NCBI RefSeq assembly: GCF_026151205.1
Contig: NC_087083.1
Location: forward strand, 12,956,944 to 13,020,943
From: Bolinopsis microptera
Lineage: Eukaryota > Ctenophora > Tentaculata > Lobata > Bolinopsidae
Length of the DNA stretch: 64,000 nt
Direction: 5' to 3'
Part shown: piece by piece, positions 43,051 through 53,891 of the stretch
Layout of the letters: each line of letters begins with the position of its first letter
How positions within the stretch are numbered: position 1 is the first letter of the stretch
Notes under the pieces: generated by a model
The model's input: the letters and a program-made list of their open reading frames with translations, nothing else
What the model was told of the DNA's origin: nothing
Database searches by the model: none
Made by a program: the position numbers and the translations under genes

Positions 43051-43338
43051 TTACCTGTACCTTTGATACCTTAAAGGCTGTGCATTAGCCCTCCTGTCTC
43101 TGCTTGATCCTGTGGCCCTGTGCCTCTGTACTTCCCTGCCTGTTTCCCGAGGTTCACTGGGGCGGTGTTTGCCATCCTTTCCTGCTGTGATCCACGATGC
43201 TCTATTGGGAGAGCCTGTGTCGTGTCTTGAGGAGGAGGGGCGGTGACTGGATCGAGATCGGTGTCTGGATCTAGATCGTGATCTGGAGCGGGTAGTTGAA
43301 CGTCGGCTAATATCAGCCGATTTCGTGGGTGAATGCAT
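42660..43338 (-). CDS. Predicted two-exon RS-rich/acidic protein
   Basis: Exon 1 (43338-43055) starts with AUG and is rich in Arg-Ser dipeptides (TTRSRSRSRSRHRSRSSHR), ending at a donor TACAG|GTAAAC. Exon 2 (42771-42660) follows an acceptor CCTGTCAG|AGAGG in matching phase and encodes an acidic run (EEKEEEEHHEEP), then TSRSGEKINLTLDS and a stop, for about 131 residues. RS domains are known for protein contacts in splicing factors, but there is no RNA-recognition motif here, so no function is proposed. The duplicate of exon 2 in the neighbouring copy differs by a 3-bp deletion that keeps the frame, which mildly supports coding. The intron is about 280 bp. Confidence 0.4.
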
Positions 43339-43411
43339 TATAGCTAGAGTGAATAAACATTAGTAAAATGGAATCCTGTAAGGATGTCTTAAAACTGGGT
43401 GGTGCTGAATT

Positions 43412-44110
43412 CTAAGGCTGTCGACTTTCGATGGTCGACCTTTTCCAAAGTACAGGGAAGTGTCCTTAGTATTACTTACCTATTTATTCAAATCTAAAGC
43501 AATCCTTTTTATTTGACTTCAAAATTGTTCAGTCTGAATACACGCAAATTACAATGGAGGGGGTACCATCGCTGCTCGCCGGGGTGACAGGAAAGTGTCC
43601 GAGAGTTGCCCACAAAGTCTTGAAAGTCCTCCAATATCCCTTTAATGTTTAATGCTGGTCGTTTTCTGTACGCTTCCTGTGGAGATTGACAGTTTGGGAC
43701 ACGTCCAACCCAAAATTAAACGGCCGGGATACGAAAAACACTATCTAGCGTTAAGTTTCTCTTCTCTCCGCTCCTTGAGGTCCCTGCTTCTGGTTCCTGG
43801 TGTTCTTCTTCTTCTTTCTCCTCTCTGACAGGGCTCAATCTCAAAAACACTATCTAGCGTTACTTTTCCTAAATTAAAATCGATGAAAATGTGCTCCTGA
43901 TCCCTAGGCAGAGTGCACAGTTTTTACAGCATCTTATGATCCTCGCTCATTTCCTTAAGAATTTATTTTAGTATTAGCCGATGTTAGATCAGCATATCCT
44001 AATGAAAGAAAAACTGCTTAAAAGGTTTAATATGGTTTGATGGTAAATATAACTGTAAAGAAAGACTGAATTTCAATCACACTAGGTCTCTCAAAACTGT
44101 ACATCATACA
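43412..44110. repeat. Direct duplication of a gene segment, copy 2
   Basis: Second copy of 42352-43050, containing an exon-2 duplicate without the RS exon. Beyond 44110 the sequences diverge abruptly. Confidence 0.85.
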
Positions 44111-44230
44111 TTTTAAATGTTATTATGATTGTGAATATAATTTTATGTCATAGAATTCGTACCGTTGAAGGAGGATATGCACAGTCTGTACAAATCTTTC
44201 TTGTCCTCGCTCATTTGTGCGAGAACGGTC

Positions 44231-44416
44231 TCAGGGAGCCTCGGGAAACCGTTGCACGGAATTCTCTGAAATGTTGTTATTGGTCGCTCCCACACCGGTG
44301 TCCGCGATGGCCTTGCCCATCGACCTGTCGAATTGCTCAATACCTGGTTTCTCACTTTCTAGGTAATCGCGATGAAAATTAATATTGGACGGACAACAGC
44401 TCCAATTATGGGTCAC
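44231..44416 (-). CDS. Hypothetical exon-like ORF
   Basis: The frame includes YLESEKPGIEQFDRSMGKAI and ATNNNISENSVQRFP, with balanced composition and no repeats. It is not recognised and no firm splice sites were found. It may belong to the duplicated RS gene region. Confidence 0.2.
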   Translation of the reverse strand: MTHNWSCCPSNINFHRDYLESEKPGIEQFDRSMGKAIADTGVGATNNNISENSVQRFPEAP

Positions 44417-44584
44417 TCCGTCGAGGAAACAGACAGTTGTAAGTGAGTTGCGATAATATTTATTTAGTATTCGTTATGCCACGTTGGCTTAATTTGAAAT
44501 ATGGTTGCAGATCAGTCCATTTACATATTGATCATATTAGTTGTATTTGTTTAATTCTCGGCCGAAACCGCAACTGTTCATATA

Positions 44585-45352
44585 GTTATAACATAGTCTA
44601 AAAATGGACGTCTTAGAGGTAACGATCCTTTACGAATTCCTAAGCTTAGTAACATTGAATTTATCCAGCATGTCGTGAGTTCAGATTTTCCAGTGTTATT
44701 AAAATGTAGGCCATCCAGTGCAACTGCAAGGTGAGGCACACCAACATTTTAATTGTCAAACAGAAGGAAGTTTGGCGAGCGTCGTGAAAGATGAAGAAGC
44801 AGCTCGTTCAGGTTGTCAATTCTGTCGTTCAGCTCATGGTAAGGGTCTGCATTCAGGTTAACTGGTGTTATAGCGTCGAAGATGAATTGTGTTCCAGATT
44901 GACTTGTAAAATGTTTTAGGTGGTTATGCAAGGTCATTGTTTGTTTGTTTGGGGACTGGTTTATAATAATAATAATATCAATGTTTACGAATATAATAAC
45001 TATATTACATAATCATAAATGCATATCATAAATAGATCAAGTCTGAAACATTTCTGCATTTCTTATGTTTTATTTCGTCGCAGTGACTGCAAATTAGGAA
45101 CGAACGTGCTTTCGGAATACGTGTATTACATTTGTTGCAGCGTTGAGATTCGTTTGTCACACTCATAGAACTATTAGATAATGTCATATGATCAGCACAA
45201 CCGAATCTGAGGTCGTTCACTCCGGCACTGATGAGGACTAGATCAGACTGTTCTATTGACTTTGAGGCTTGATGTTGGGCTATGTCTCTCAGATGGAAAA
45301 GATCTTCTCTGAATGCAATGATCAAATAGTGGTTGATGTGGAATGGCATCAC
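44585..45352 (-). pseudogene. SGNH-hydrolase-like ORF with a zinc finger, stop-interrupted
   Basis: The 5' frame (45352-45026) has DLVLISAGVNDL, which fits the G-x-N-D block of SGNH/GDSL hydrolases. It then carries a Cys4-His-Cys finger (CNKCNTRIPKARSFLICSHC, H, C) similar to PHD-like fingers of LINE and retroelement proteins. A second frame (44937 onward) has ELNDRIDNLNELLLHLSRR and FLLFDN, then an in-frame UAA, after which VPHLAVALDGLHFNNTGKSE continues with the D-x-x-H block of the same fold. The catalytic Ser block was not located. Esterase plus PHD-type fingers are known from ORF1 of CR1-like LINEs. Broken, so probably a relic. Confidence 0.5.
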
Positions 45353-45666
45353 GCTACAAATTTACGGTTGACACATGAGACCACGCAGTTACACAATATG
45401 TAGCCACAATTATTACCGCTGTTAAAATTATTAAAATCCTGAAAAGGGGTACAGGACACATTCTTAGTTTTGATAATGTATAATATGATAATATATAACG
45501 TGAACTGGACTAGTGGGCCCCTGAGTGCTACTCCTAACAAGATACTAAGCTCAGTCTGAAGAAATTTGATTTATTATTTAATATTTATTATTTAATTTAT
45601 TATTATTTAATTTATTATTTAATTTTATTTATCATTTGATTAATTTTATTTGTCATTTATTTGATG
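45353..45666. other. No gene recognised
   Basis: AT-rich, with TTTATTATTTAATT repeats at 45565-45660. Confidence 0.4.
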
Positions 45667-45668
45667 TT

Positions 45669-45964
45669 ATCTGACTTGTCGGGATGAGCAGCAAATGACT
45701 GATTCTTGAATTCAGTCACGTCAAATGGAATCACTCCGTATTTAAAGACATATTCCATCATCGCTTCTGCGAACATGAGTTCATTGGGTTCACTGTTATC
45801 TTCGGGGCGTGACTCGTCAATAAGTGGATTAATCTCTGATGCAAGAGCAGCGACTTTCTGGTGAACACACGATTTGATTCCACAATCACATTAATGCGTT
45901 TTAGTACAGCGATCATAAGTGGCTTATTATACACGACCGAACTTTCTGAAGTGTTTCGGGGCAA
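45669..45964 (-). pseudogene. Hypothetical coding relic, one frameshift
   Basis: The first frame (SESSVVYNKPLMIAVLKRIN, VIVESNRVFTR) passes into a second, one base out of phase (VAALASEINPLIDES, FAEAMMEYVFKYGVIPFDV) that ends at a stop near 45669. Both halves look like real protein rather than random frame, but I recognise no family. It lies upstream of the SGNH relic on the same strand and could belong to it. Confidence 0.3.
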
Positions 45965-48236
45965 TTCGGTAATTTGCCGCTAAAACGTGTTGGCACAAAA
46001 ACCCTAGATTCAAGCTGTGGAAGTTATTGGAATCATGACAAAAAAGTGCGGTGAATTCTTATTTTAGACAACGTGAATTGGACTTATGGACTAGCTGGCC
46101 CCTGGGTGCAACGCCCTAACAAGGTACGTACCTAATGCTGCACAAATAAGCTCAGCCTGATGCAATTTGATTGAGTCTAACTAAGTACAATCAGAATTAC
46201 TATCATCACTCTTTGGGCTGGTATACTGGGTACTAATATTATATTAATTTATGGACAACAAATAGATAAGCTTGTGCTTTGTCGCAAATTCGTTTCTAGA
46301 AAATTTTATAATGCCCCATCTATTATAGGGGTCCTTATGTGCCGGTGTGTAGTCCCTCAAATTAAAAATTATTGCGATAATCAAATTAAGATATCAGATT
46401 TTTCGTCTTATTATCATTGATATAAGAATGGTGTAATTGTACGACTGTTATCAGTTTTTTACGCGACGAAGTTGTGACGAATCGCCGAATCGCGTTAGCT
46501 TTTAAGTTATATATAATAATAGTCGTGTATCTTGTATTATTTGTAAACCTAACTTGATACTAATAATGGGATGGTTCTGGCGGAATCTCGACTTCCTACG
46601 TTTGCCCTTTTACGAAGTACAGGATGATGGAGGTTTGCCTACAAAAGCTTGATTGGTTACCGGCCGGGCCTTGGAGAAGCAGGAAGCGTGGTACCGATAT
46701 AGGATATAGGATGGAGCAGCCACTTTTATAACCCCGCTAACGTCCCTATTGTTAATTGTAGATCCGCTGCAGGCTCCAACTACCACCGTGGGCCTTACCC
46801 CATGGTAGCTAAGGGGGGGAGGGGGGGACTAGCTGGCCACTCCCCTAGCTCATGAAACCATGCTTAGTGGGAATTAGGTCTGATACTACAGTTTTATTTT
46901 CCTGTTTAAATAAATACAAATATTTTTTGTCTAGTACGATACGTCATCATCTGGACTTCATCACTGTATTGAGTGCTCTGCACTGCGTGTGGGTAGACTA
47001 TTACAGTGCACTAAGTGCCCTAGCCCCGGCCATGCCAAGTGAAAATCAATAGCAAATCACGGTACTTTCCAGTCTCCGCCACAATAAGTCAGCCGAGACT
47101 TTATACATTTACATTTAACGCCCGGCCCGCTCCTCTGGTAGTCAGTATAGCAATCCCGCACGGTGCACATTCATTTTGCACATTGCACCAGTCCAGCGCC
47201 AAGCTTCTGGAATCATCCCCAGTGTAAGCCCCACTGACTACCAGCAATTATTTGGGTAGCCAATTTAAAGCCGGGAACTAATATCTCGTGATTACTGACT
47301 AGTTAGATCACACAAACTGCCCTCTTAGAACCGTGAAACTAACTGGCTCCAAAACACGTTGACAGAAATTTTATTAAGCACAGAGTATTATCAGATTAGT
47401 GCTGAGAGCACCCCAGCAATCAGCATCGGTTGCTTTGTTTTTGTACCAAATAACACAAGAACATTAATAAAGAAATTATCTGGACAACAGGGCCAGCCCC
47501 TGAGCCCCTGTTGCCACTTCCGAGCACAAATCTTCTCAAAGTTTTCAACACAAAATTATAACGCGTCGGAAGCCTGGGAACCAAGGACTTTGGTTCCCCC
47601 GGAGTAAATTAATTGAATCAGTCGCTCATGGCTCTTATCTCATGAGAGCCGTGTAACACTACCCCGTTATTGTTTTGTTACCCAGCCACTGCCTTCGCTG
47701 GTATTAAACCATATCAAATTTAAAACTGTCCCCTGCCCCAAATTTATGGTTAGAAAAGGCAGTGCCGGCAATAAACTTTGAACTTTATACATCGCCATCA
47801 CCATTTCGCCACACACAGGGTGATTTACATTATTGTTTACTTTGTTTGACGATGCTTGTTTATTTATATAATTCCGATATTTGACAGTTGCATTTATCCA
47901 AGTATTTTACTAGTACCGAAGATTAATACTTACAAAATTATCACTCAATATTCGTAATGAGCAACAAACTAATCCTGAGCATTCCCCAAGCCGTATGGAC
48001 GGCTCTTCCATAGATGCATTAATATTATAGTCCTGGTAGGACATTGAATCCTGTGACCCAGTTGCACAAGCTTAAGATAGGCCACGTATATCTCGTGCCT
48101 TGTATGATCTGTCTTATAGTCGTCTCGATGCAGATCAAACGTGTTCTAATCCTGATTTCCTGCTCCACGCTACATCAGGTTATCATAACCGTTATGTACA
48201 CTTTTAAAGAACACTTTCAAGCAAATCAAATACCCC
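45965..48236. other. No gene recognised
   Basis: Mixed-composition sequence with a G run at 46813-46828. Several plus-strand ORFs of 60-80 residues lack recognisable motifs. Confidence 0.4.
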
Positions 48237-48239
48237 AGT

Positions 48240-48503
48240 TAACGTTATCTAGTATGTTACTAACTTAGGTGGTCCCCTTACACTCGTTTACACTTGTTCT
48301 AGAATCCTAATAATCACTTACACGTACTTGTTGAGTGAAACTTGACACTTTGAAATCGACAGCAACCTCAGTCAACGTTATCTAGTATTTTACTAACTTA
48401 GGTGGTCCCCTTAAACACTCGTTTACACTTGTTCTAGAATCCTGATAATCACCTACACTTGTTGAGTGAAACTTGACACTTTGAAATCGACAGCAACCTT
48501 TCC
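48240..48503. repeat. About 133-bp tandem duplication
   Basis: The block AACGTTATCTAGTATGTTAC to GAAATCGACAGCAACCT occurs at 48240-48371 and 48373-48500, differing by small indels. Non-coding. Confidence 0.9.
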
Positions 48504-49040
48504 TCTCCGTTGCTCTTTGTTACAGTTCTGATTGAGTCGTGTATTATTATTAAGTCTCATGATTTGATGTTTCTTTCATTCAAATTTCTGATTGTTTTTG
48601 AATAGATTATTACAACTTTTTTTAGTACTGTCAACATTACTATATATAACAAATAGTTTGAGAATATGTGCATGACGTAGAAATTTCGATCCGTTATATT
48701 CATCTATTTATTTCCATTAAAATCTGTTTTCACTGAGTCTATTCAGAAACAATCAGACAATCAGAAATTTTAGGAAAGAAACATTTGTACAGTTCGTTAT
48801 TTTAGCTGCTTAGAAGTGTGGTCCGGGCTCGTATATACAAAGTATTTGTTTTGTGCTCAGCTATAATATGTTTTTATTCGATAATTGTTAGATTTGTTAA
48901 TTTGTTGAATAATCGTTCGAATTGATAATTTGTTAGATAGTTGTTCGACAATGTCATTATGAAGGGCAACTAAACTGAAGGTCAGCCAGATCTCAGGGTG
49001 AGTACATCTTTTACAAAATCGCGAATAATTTGAGTTCTTT
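48504..49040. other. No gene recognised
   Basis: AT-rich. No ORF or repeat of note. Confidence 0.35.
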
Positions 49041-49963
49041 TTATAGGGATGACCTTTCGGGGTCTAAAAACACTCTTCCGCTAATCCTGCGGAGGTCATT
49101 GAGGATGTTTCCATCTCTAGTTTGAGGGCTAAGGAGGGCGCCCACCGTGCAGTTATCGAGGATAAGGTGGGCTGTAAAATCTTGAGTGGGGTTTTTGGGG
49201 GCTGATTTGGCATGGCTAGTGTCTCGCACTTCTCTCCGGGATTTTCCCTGTGTAAAGGTTAGTTTGAACGACATATGTTTATCGGCTATACAACTTTACG
49301 TGATCAATTAAAAAGGCACTTAGTCTAAATTGGACGTTGGGGATCTAGGTTGTCTGGATAAGCTTTTCTAGCCAGGTTGGAGAGCTCTAGGTGGTAGGAC
49401 CATATGTCCTCATTCCGAAGTCTTTTCCTTGCCCGGAGCTCCGTGATGAACTTTTCTCTGTTGTTATTGTAGCCCTCCGCGCGTCTGATTGCTGTTATTA
49501 GGTCGTCCATTACGTAGTCTCCCTGATTGACCAATCTCGCCAGCCCGTTGAGTGTCCTGTCGTCTAGGAGCGATATTAGGAGGTCGCACTGGTGTTGGTC
49601 GGGGACGTTGGCAGCTCTGGAGTAGGCTTGAAACCTTACCTGTCCCTGATACAACGATACTTGATCATTAAAAATATATTTAATCTAAACTGGACGTTGG
49701 GGATACAACTTTACGTGGCCATTAAAAAGGATTGATAATAATTAGCTAGCGAGAGGCAGTAGGGCTAGCTAGTTGGTTTGAGAGTCCTGAGCGGTGCTAG
49801 TGGGTATGTCTTTGTTCCAGGTTGTATGCTTTCTAGGAATACTTGCTGTTACACTTGGATGGGGCGTTTTGCGGTCGGTATTTTTGTACTGAATAATTAA
49901 ATTTTGAAGGGTGGGGGGTTGTAATTGCGATCGTAAGGAAACTACTTTATTTGGACAGCTCAC
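49041..49963 (-). pseudogene. Decayed Ty3/gypsy-type Gag
   Basis: The clear part is 49654-49325: QHQCDLLISLLDDRTLNGLA, AIRRAEGYNNNREKFITELR, RNEDIWSYHLELSNLARKAY. This matches the capsid C-terminal half, where W-x-Y...L..LA.KAYP is common. Flanking frames (49274-49041 and 49963-49769) may be remnants of the same protein. The sequence GGACGTTGGGGATNNAACTT occurs twice (49331 and 49692), so part of the ORF edge is duplicated. No zinc knuckle, protease or polymerase remains nearby. Confidence 0.55.
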
Positions 49964-50519
49964 ACCATATTACATTAAGACGTACCTGGATTATCGTACC
50001 AAGGGCAACATTTTTAAGGGCCGCCTTTTAAGTAATATACTAGACAACGTGACGGTCATTGACTGGGGTATTCGGTTCATTTAGTGTATTCTACGCGAGT
50101 TGATTGAAGTTGAACGTGGATTATAAAATAAGGAAAGGGTACAAAATGCTTGTTACAATTTGAATCACTTTAGTTATATTAAATTTAAATATTATATAAT
50201 CATTAATTCTCGGGAGTGGCCTCCAGTTGTTCAGGATGGCCAACTCCCTCTTCCTGTTTTTTTAATTTTCACTAATTCTTCTTTCTCAGGATCTTCTTTT
50301 CTTCCTCGTCCACTTCCCTTTCCTGTCTTAGTTACCGCGTTTTTTACTTTTCTGTTGTTGTTCTGTAATTCTTAAAAAGTAATTATTATTCTGTAAAGTA
50401 AAATATAGCTTTCGCACAAATAATAATACGCGTGTTACACTTAATATTATCCAAAATCTTACATAATCTTAAACTTATTACAACAAATATATGAAATAAA
50501 ATATGACATAAGGTCATCG
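49964..50519. other. No gene recognised
   Basis: AT-rich. The ORFs are short and unsupported. Confidence 0.35.
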
Positions 50520-50605
50520 TCATCGTCACCCGTTCCACTTCTGGTGCAGTTGTCGAATGCCTTCTTGAGGAAACCTCGGGCATTCTTCTCCAACTCCACT
50601 CTCAC
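50520..50605 (-). pseudogene. Degenerate copy of the 39-codon 'KNARGF' exon
   Basis: After an acceptor (AATTATAG|GTGAGAG) it reads VRVELEKNARGFLKKAFDNC. An internal deletion relative to the intact exons at 52671-52787 and 53400-53516 removes about seven codons, and no donor follows in phase. The upstream intron carries the same CCATCATTATGAATGAATAA sequence as the other modules. Confidence 0.55.
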
Positions 50606-51349
50606 CTATAATTTGAATTTTGTTATAAAATGTCACATTAATCCATCATTATGAATGAATAAATTAAACAATAATGAATGAACTTTATCCTTTCTCCATA
50701 CACACACTTTCTGATATGTAGTCTTATATGTGGTGTTTTTCTGTAGTATCAGTTTAACGTGGGTAGAAACGGTATTGCAATAGCGTAGATTATTGCGAAA
50801 AGGGATTCACTTAAAATAACTTAAAAGTAATATTTATTTTTGATTCAAACTATCCCTGAGTTTAACTTTACCGATAATTTATTTTGGTCATAATTGGTGT
50901 TTAAGCTTAAATTATAAGTATCATACTCTTTCTGAGTTTTAACGATTTATTTTCAAGCAGATGCAAACGTCATAGCCAAGTTAGCCATGTTATAAATTTC
51001 AGTTTTTATTATTATTATTATTTTGAATACCATATAATATAATATAGTTTTGTTATTTGTTACTCACCCATTGTTATTTTTCGTCTGTACTTCTTCGTTG
51101 GATGAATGTGGATTGGAATCATTATTTGCCATATCTTTATAGCTAAGATAGGGTCAGGTGGTGATAATTTCGATTTCAAACTTGTAAATAGTCATTGAAA
51201 TTGCATAATTCAGATAACAATCTAGATGGTTCATACTAAGTTGTAATTTTATTATGGATTGATTGCAGTATTATAAACGATTGCTTTAAAGTGAACTAAA
51301 TTATAAAATAATATAAATATATAATGATATAATTTACAAATATAATGAA
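50606..51349. other. No gene recognised; module intron sequence
   Basis: The first part is intron sequence shared with the gene modules downstream. The remainder is AT-rich. Confidence 0.35.
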
Positions 51350-51637
51350 CTATGTTGTTGTAAACAATCGTTCTAAAACGACATGATCCACAAAAACTTC
51401 CGAGACATCAGTCCATTTCAGCAACTGAGTCTCTGAAGCCGAAAGTCTCATTAGGCCGTCTAAGTTTTTGAATTGCACTGCTGTATTCACTAATAGCCCC
51501 GCTATCAAGTTCACAAATGCAACGCTGCATTTTTCTGAACTAACTGTACAATTTGTTCCATTCAACTGTAAGCATGCCGGACGCAGAGATTTCGCAAGAG
51601 GCCTCAATTCACAAGTTATTCCACTTGATATTAGCGC
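51350..51637 (-). CDS. Hypothetical terminal exon
   Basis: An acceptor (ATATCTCAG|GCGCTA) opens a 95-codon frame with no AUG needed: SSGITCELRPLAKSLRPACL, then VAFVNLIAGLLVNTAVQFKN, ending FTTT and a stop. Length and phase are consistent with a last coding exon. The hydrophobic middle could be a short membrane helix. Not recognised. It is on the same strand as the modular gene family that follows. Confidence 0.3.
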   Translation of the reverse strand, partial: ALISSGITCELRPLAKSLRPACLQLNGTNCTVSSEKCSVAFVNLIAGLLVNTAVQFKNLDGLMRLSASETQLLKWTDVSEVFVDHVVLERLFTTT

Positions 51638-52249
51638 CTGAGATATTTGATATATATATTATTTTGTAGAAGCTCAGATTAAATTCTGTCATTCTGACTA
51701 TCATGTTTATCAATTGATTAATTGACTATAGCTCCATAATGCTCACACTGTAACATTGCCCTTTCGTGGACCATAACGGGAATTATAAATGTGAACTTCG
51801 TTAATTAAAATAATTCTTTTAAAGAGTAATGTAAAATTATTTTACATGTCTTGTTAAATATATCTTAAGCTCGACATGACTACCGCTCGAACTTTTTTAA
51901 CAACGCTATTGATATCTTTTACAAATTTATTCATGTATTATTTTGTATCATGCTCACTTTGTCGTAACAGACTTTGTCTCGAGAGTACCACTTATCCTTG
52001 TATTCTAATACTTCTGTTGGAAGTGAGAATCTTACACATCTTGTACTATTTGCAGCCCGAAATTCTGGTCAGACGGTCTGAGTCACTTATGAAGCGATAG
52101 AGAATAAATGTTAAGTGATGCAAATGAAACTTGGTTTTTTTCCTATCAAATGCTTTCTTCTCAATTTTGAGTAATTTGTAATACCCCCGAAAGTTCCTCT
52201 GCAAACTCACAAAAACAAAGAACAAATCAAAAATAAATTATAATAATAA
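51638..52249. other. No gene recognised
   Basis: AT-rich intergenic or intronic sequence. A 74-residue plus-strand ORF at 51876-52100 has a hydrophobic stretch but no other support. Confidence 0.35.
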
Positions 52250-52941
52250 TTAAATAATATCTACAATTTCTATATACAATCCCTTCCAACACCTAACCTC
52301 ATAGTCCCTCCCCACCTCCAACAGAGGTGCCCTTCTATATACTCTTACATTCTTCTTGAAGATCACCGTTTTATGATGCTCCTCTCCACACTTCCAGTAC
52401 AGCTCGTGACCAACGCTGTATTGGTACTTTTTGGAGAGTTTGTTCTCCAACCTCATCCTTGACGTCACCCGCTCCACCTCGGGTATCACCTCGTCAAATG
52501 CACAGGCATCACAGTCTGTGCGCTATGAACAAATATATTTGTTTGAAATTATTTGATAATAAAAATATAAAAATATAAAAATATAAAAAAACATTTTTAT
52601 CATATACCACCATTTCATTACACAATCATTCAATAAAATTGTTATCCGAGAAAATATTATCGAACTGTACCTGTCTATTCTCAATCTCCATACTGGCCCA
52701 ACATCTGGTGTAGTTGGCGAATGCCTTCTTCTCCATTTTCACCAGTTTGAAAAACCCTCGGGCATTCTTCTCCAACTCCACTCTCACCTATAATTTGAAT
52801 TTTGTTATAAAATATCACATTAATCCATCATTCTGAATGAATAAATTAAACAATAAAAATAAAAAATAATGTCATGTTAACCTGTTCAGTGTTCGCCAGC
52901 CTCAAACGCGAGCACTTTCTTTTTCTCCCATATGCAGACTG
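52250..52941 (-). CDS. Modular gene, terminal exons X1-A1-B1
   Basis: Three exons fit together in phase 0. X1 (52941-52882) ends LRLANTEQ with donor CAG|GTTAAC. A1 (52787-52671) is exactly 39 codons, VRVELEKNARGFFKLVKMEK through EIENRQ, with AG and GT on either side. B1 (52522-52250) has 90 codons and a stop, RTDCDACAFDEVIPEVERVT, then YSVGHELYWKCGEEHHKTVI. Exon A has four relatives in the window and exon B one more (59741 onward), so these are repeated modules of one gene family. I do not recognise the domain. It is basic and helical, with conserved K-N-A-R-G-F and S-V-G-H-E-L-x-W-K-C-G-E-E. The 5' end of the gene is not defined. Confidence 0.5.
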
Positions 52942-52957
52942 ATTGGAATGTGGTCTC

Positions 52958-53109
52958 TTATGGCATCTCGTCCGGCATGCCAGAATTAAGGAGGACTTTC
53001 CATGGCTTCCCCTCCACAAACTCCTCGATTACATAGGTTTTACCGCTTACCTTTTCCGTTACAAGGTATACTTTTGTGTACCGCATGTACTCAACAACAA
53101 TACCATGTT
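52958..53109 (-). CDS. Modular gene, exon E
   Basis: From acceptor CCTGAACAG|AACATG the frame runs EHGIVVEYMRYTKVYLVTEK, then SGKTYVIEEFVEGKPWKVLL, to a UAA at 52958. A decayed copy of its first part occurs at about 60290-60350. It looks coding but has no family match. Confidence 0.4.
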
Positions 53110-53399
53110 CTGTTCAGGTTGCCTGATCAAACGTTAACATTTTATCTTCTTTACCTTTTTTTCAGCAGTTTATACTCGTCAACTTTCCTATTTTTCGCTA
53201 AATTATGGTGTTGGCGTACTTATACATCTTCGATTAACTCATCCAATCTGTCTAAAAAGACAGCTAATCGTCGAATAACTTAACAATATGTAAAATATTA
53301 TGTTGGATAACGATAATATAACATATGATATCAATAATGTTAATCAATACAATTTTATCTGAATAAATTTGCTTATGAATAATTAATATCAAACCTTAC

Positions 53400-53516
53400 C
53401 TGACGTTCACCAACGGCTACACTCGAGAAACATTTCAGACAGCTATCGAATGATTCCTTCTTAATGGCAACCAACTTTAAGAAACCCCGTGCGTTTTTCT
53501 CCACAGACAGCTTCAC
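53400..53516 (-). CDS. Modular gene, exon A2 (39 codons)
   Basis: This is exactly 117 bp between TTACAG|GTGAAG and GTCAG|GTAAGG. It encodes VKLSVEKNARGFLKLVAIKK through VAVGERQ. It aligns without gaps with exon A1. Confidence 0.55.
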
Positions 53517-53609
53517 CTGTAATTTTAATTTTGTTATTAAATATCCCATCAATTCATCTCCGCGAATGAATGAATTGAATAAATAATTTTTAAAAAATGT
53601 TATAATAAC

Positions 53610-53705
53610 CTGATCGCCGACTTCAAAATCACTCAACATCTCCCTCTTTAACTTATGCAAATGAAACTGAGTTACTTCCTCTTTCACACATTGGTATTTA
53701 TACAC
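53610..53705 (-). CDS. Modular gene, exon X2 (32 codons)
   Basis: This is a 96-bp frame between TTGATAG|GTGTAT and GATCAG|GTTATA. It encodes VYKYQCVKEEVTQFHLHKLK and ends FEVGDQ. It corresponds in position to X1/X3 and joins A2 in phase 0. Confidence 0.5.
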
Positions 53706-53715
53706 CTATCAATCA

Positions 53716-53832
53716 CATGCTATCCTCAATGTCCACACTAGCCCAACATCTGGTAAAGTTATCGAACGCTTTCTTCTCCATTTTGAGCAGTTTGTAATAC
53801 CCCCGGGCATTCTTTTGTAACTCCACTCTTAC
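53716..53832 (-). pseudogene. Modular gene, exon A3 without its donor
   Basis: The frame VRVELQKNARGYYKLLKMEK through WASVDIEDSM is 39 codons long like A1 and A2. However, the following intron is lost: the X2 acceptor lies only about 10 bp downstream. Upstream, its intron is interrupted by the foldback transposon. Confidence 0.5.
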
Positions 53833-53891
53833 CTATAACTTGAATTTTATTATAAAATATCGCATTAATCCATCATTATAAATGAATAAAT

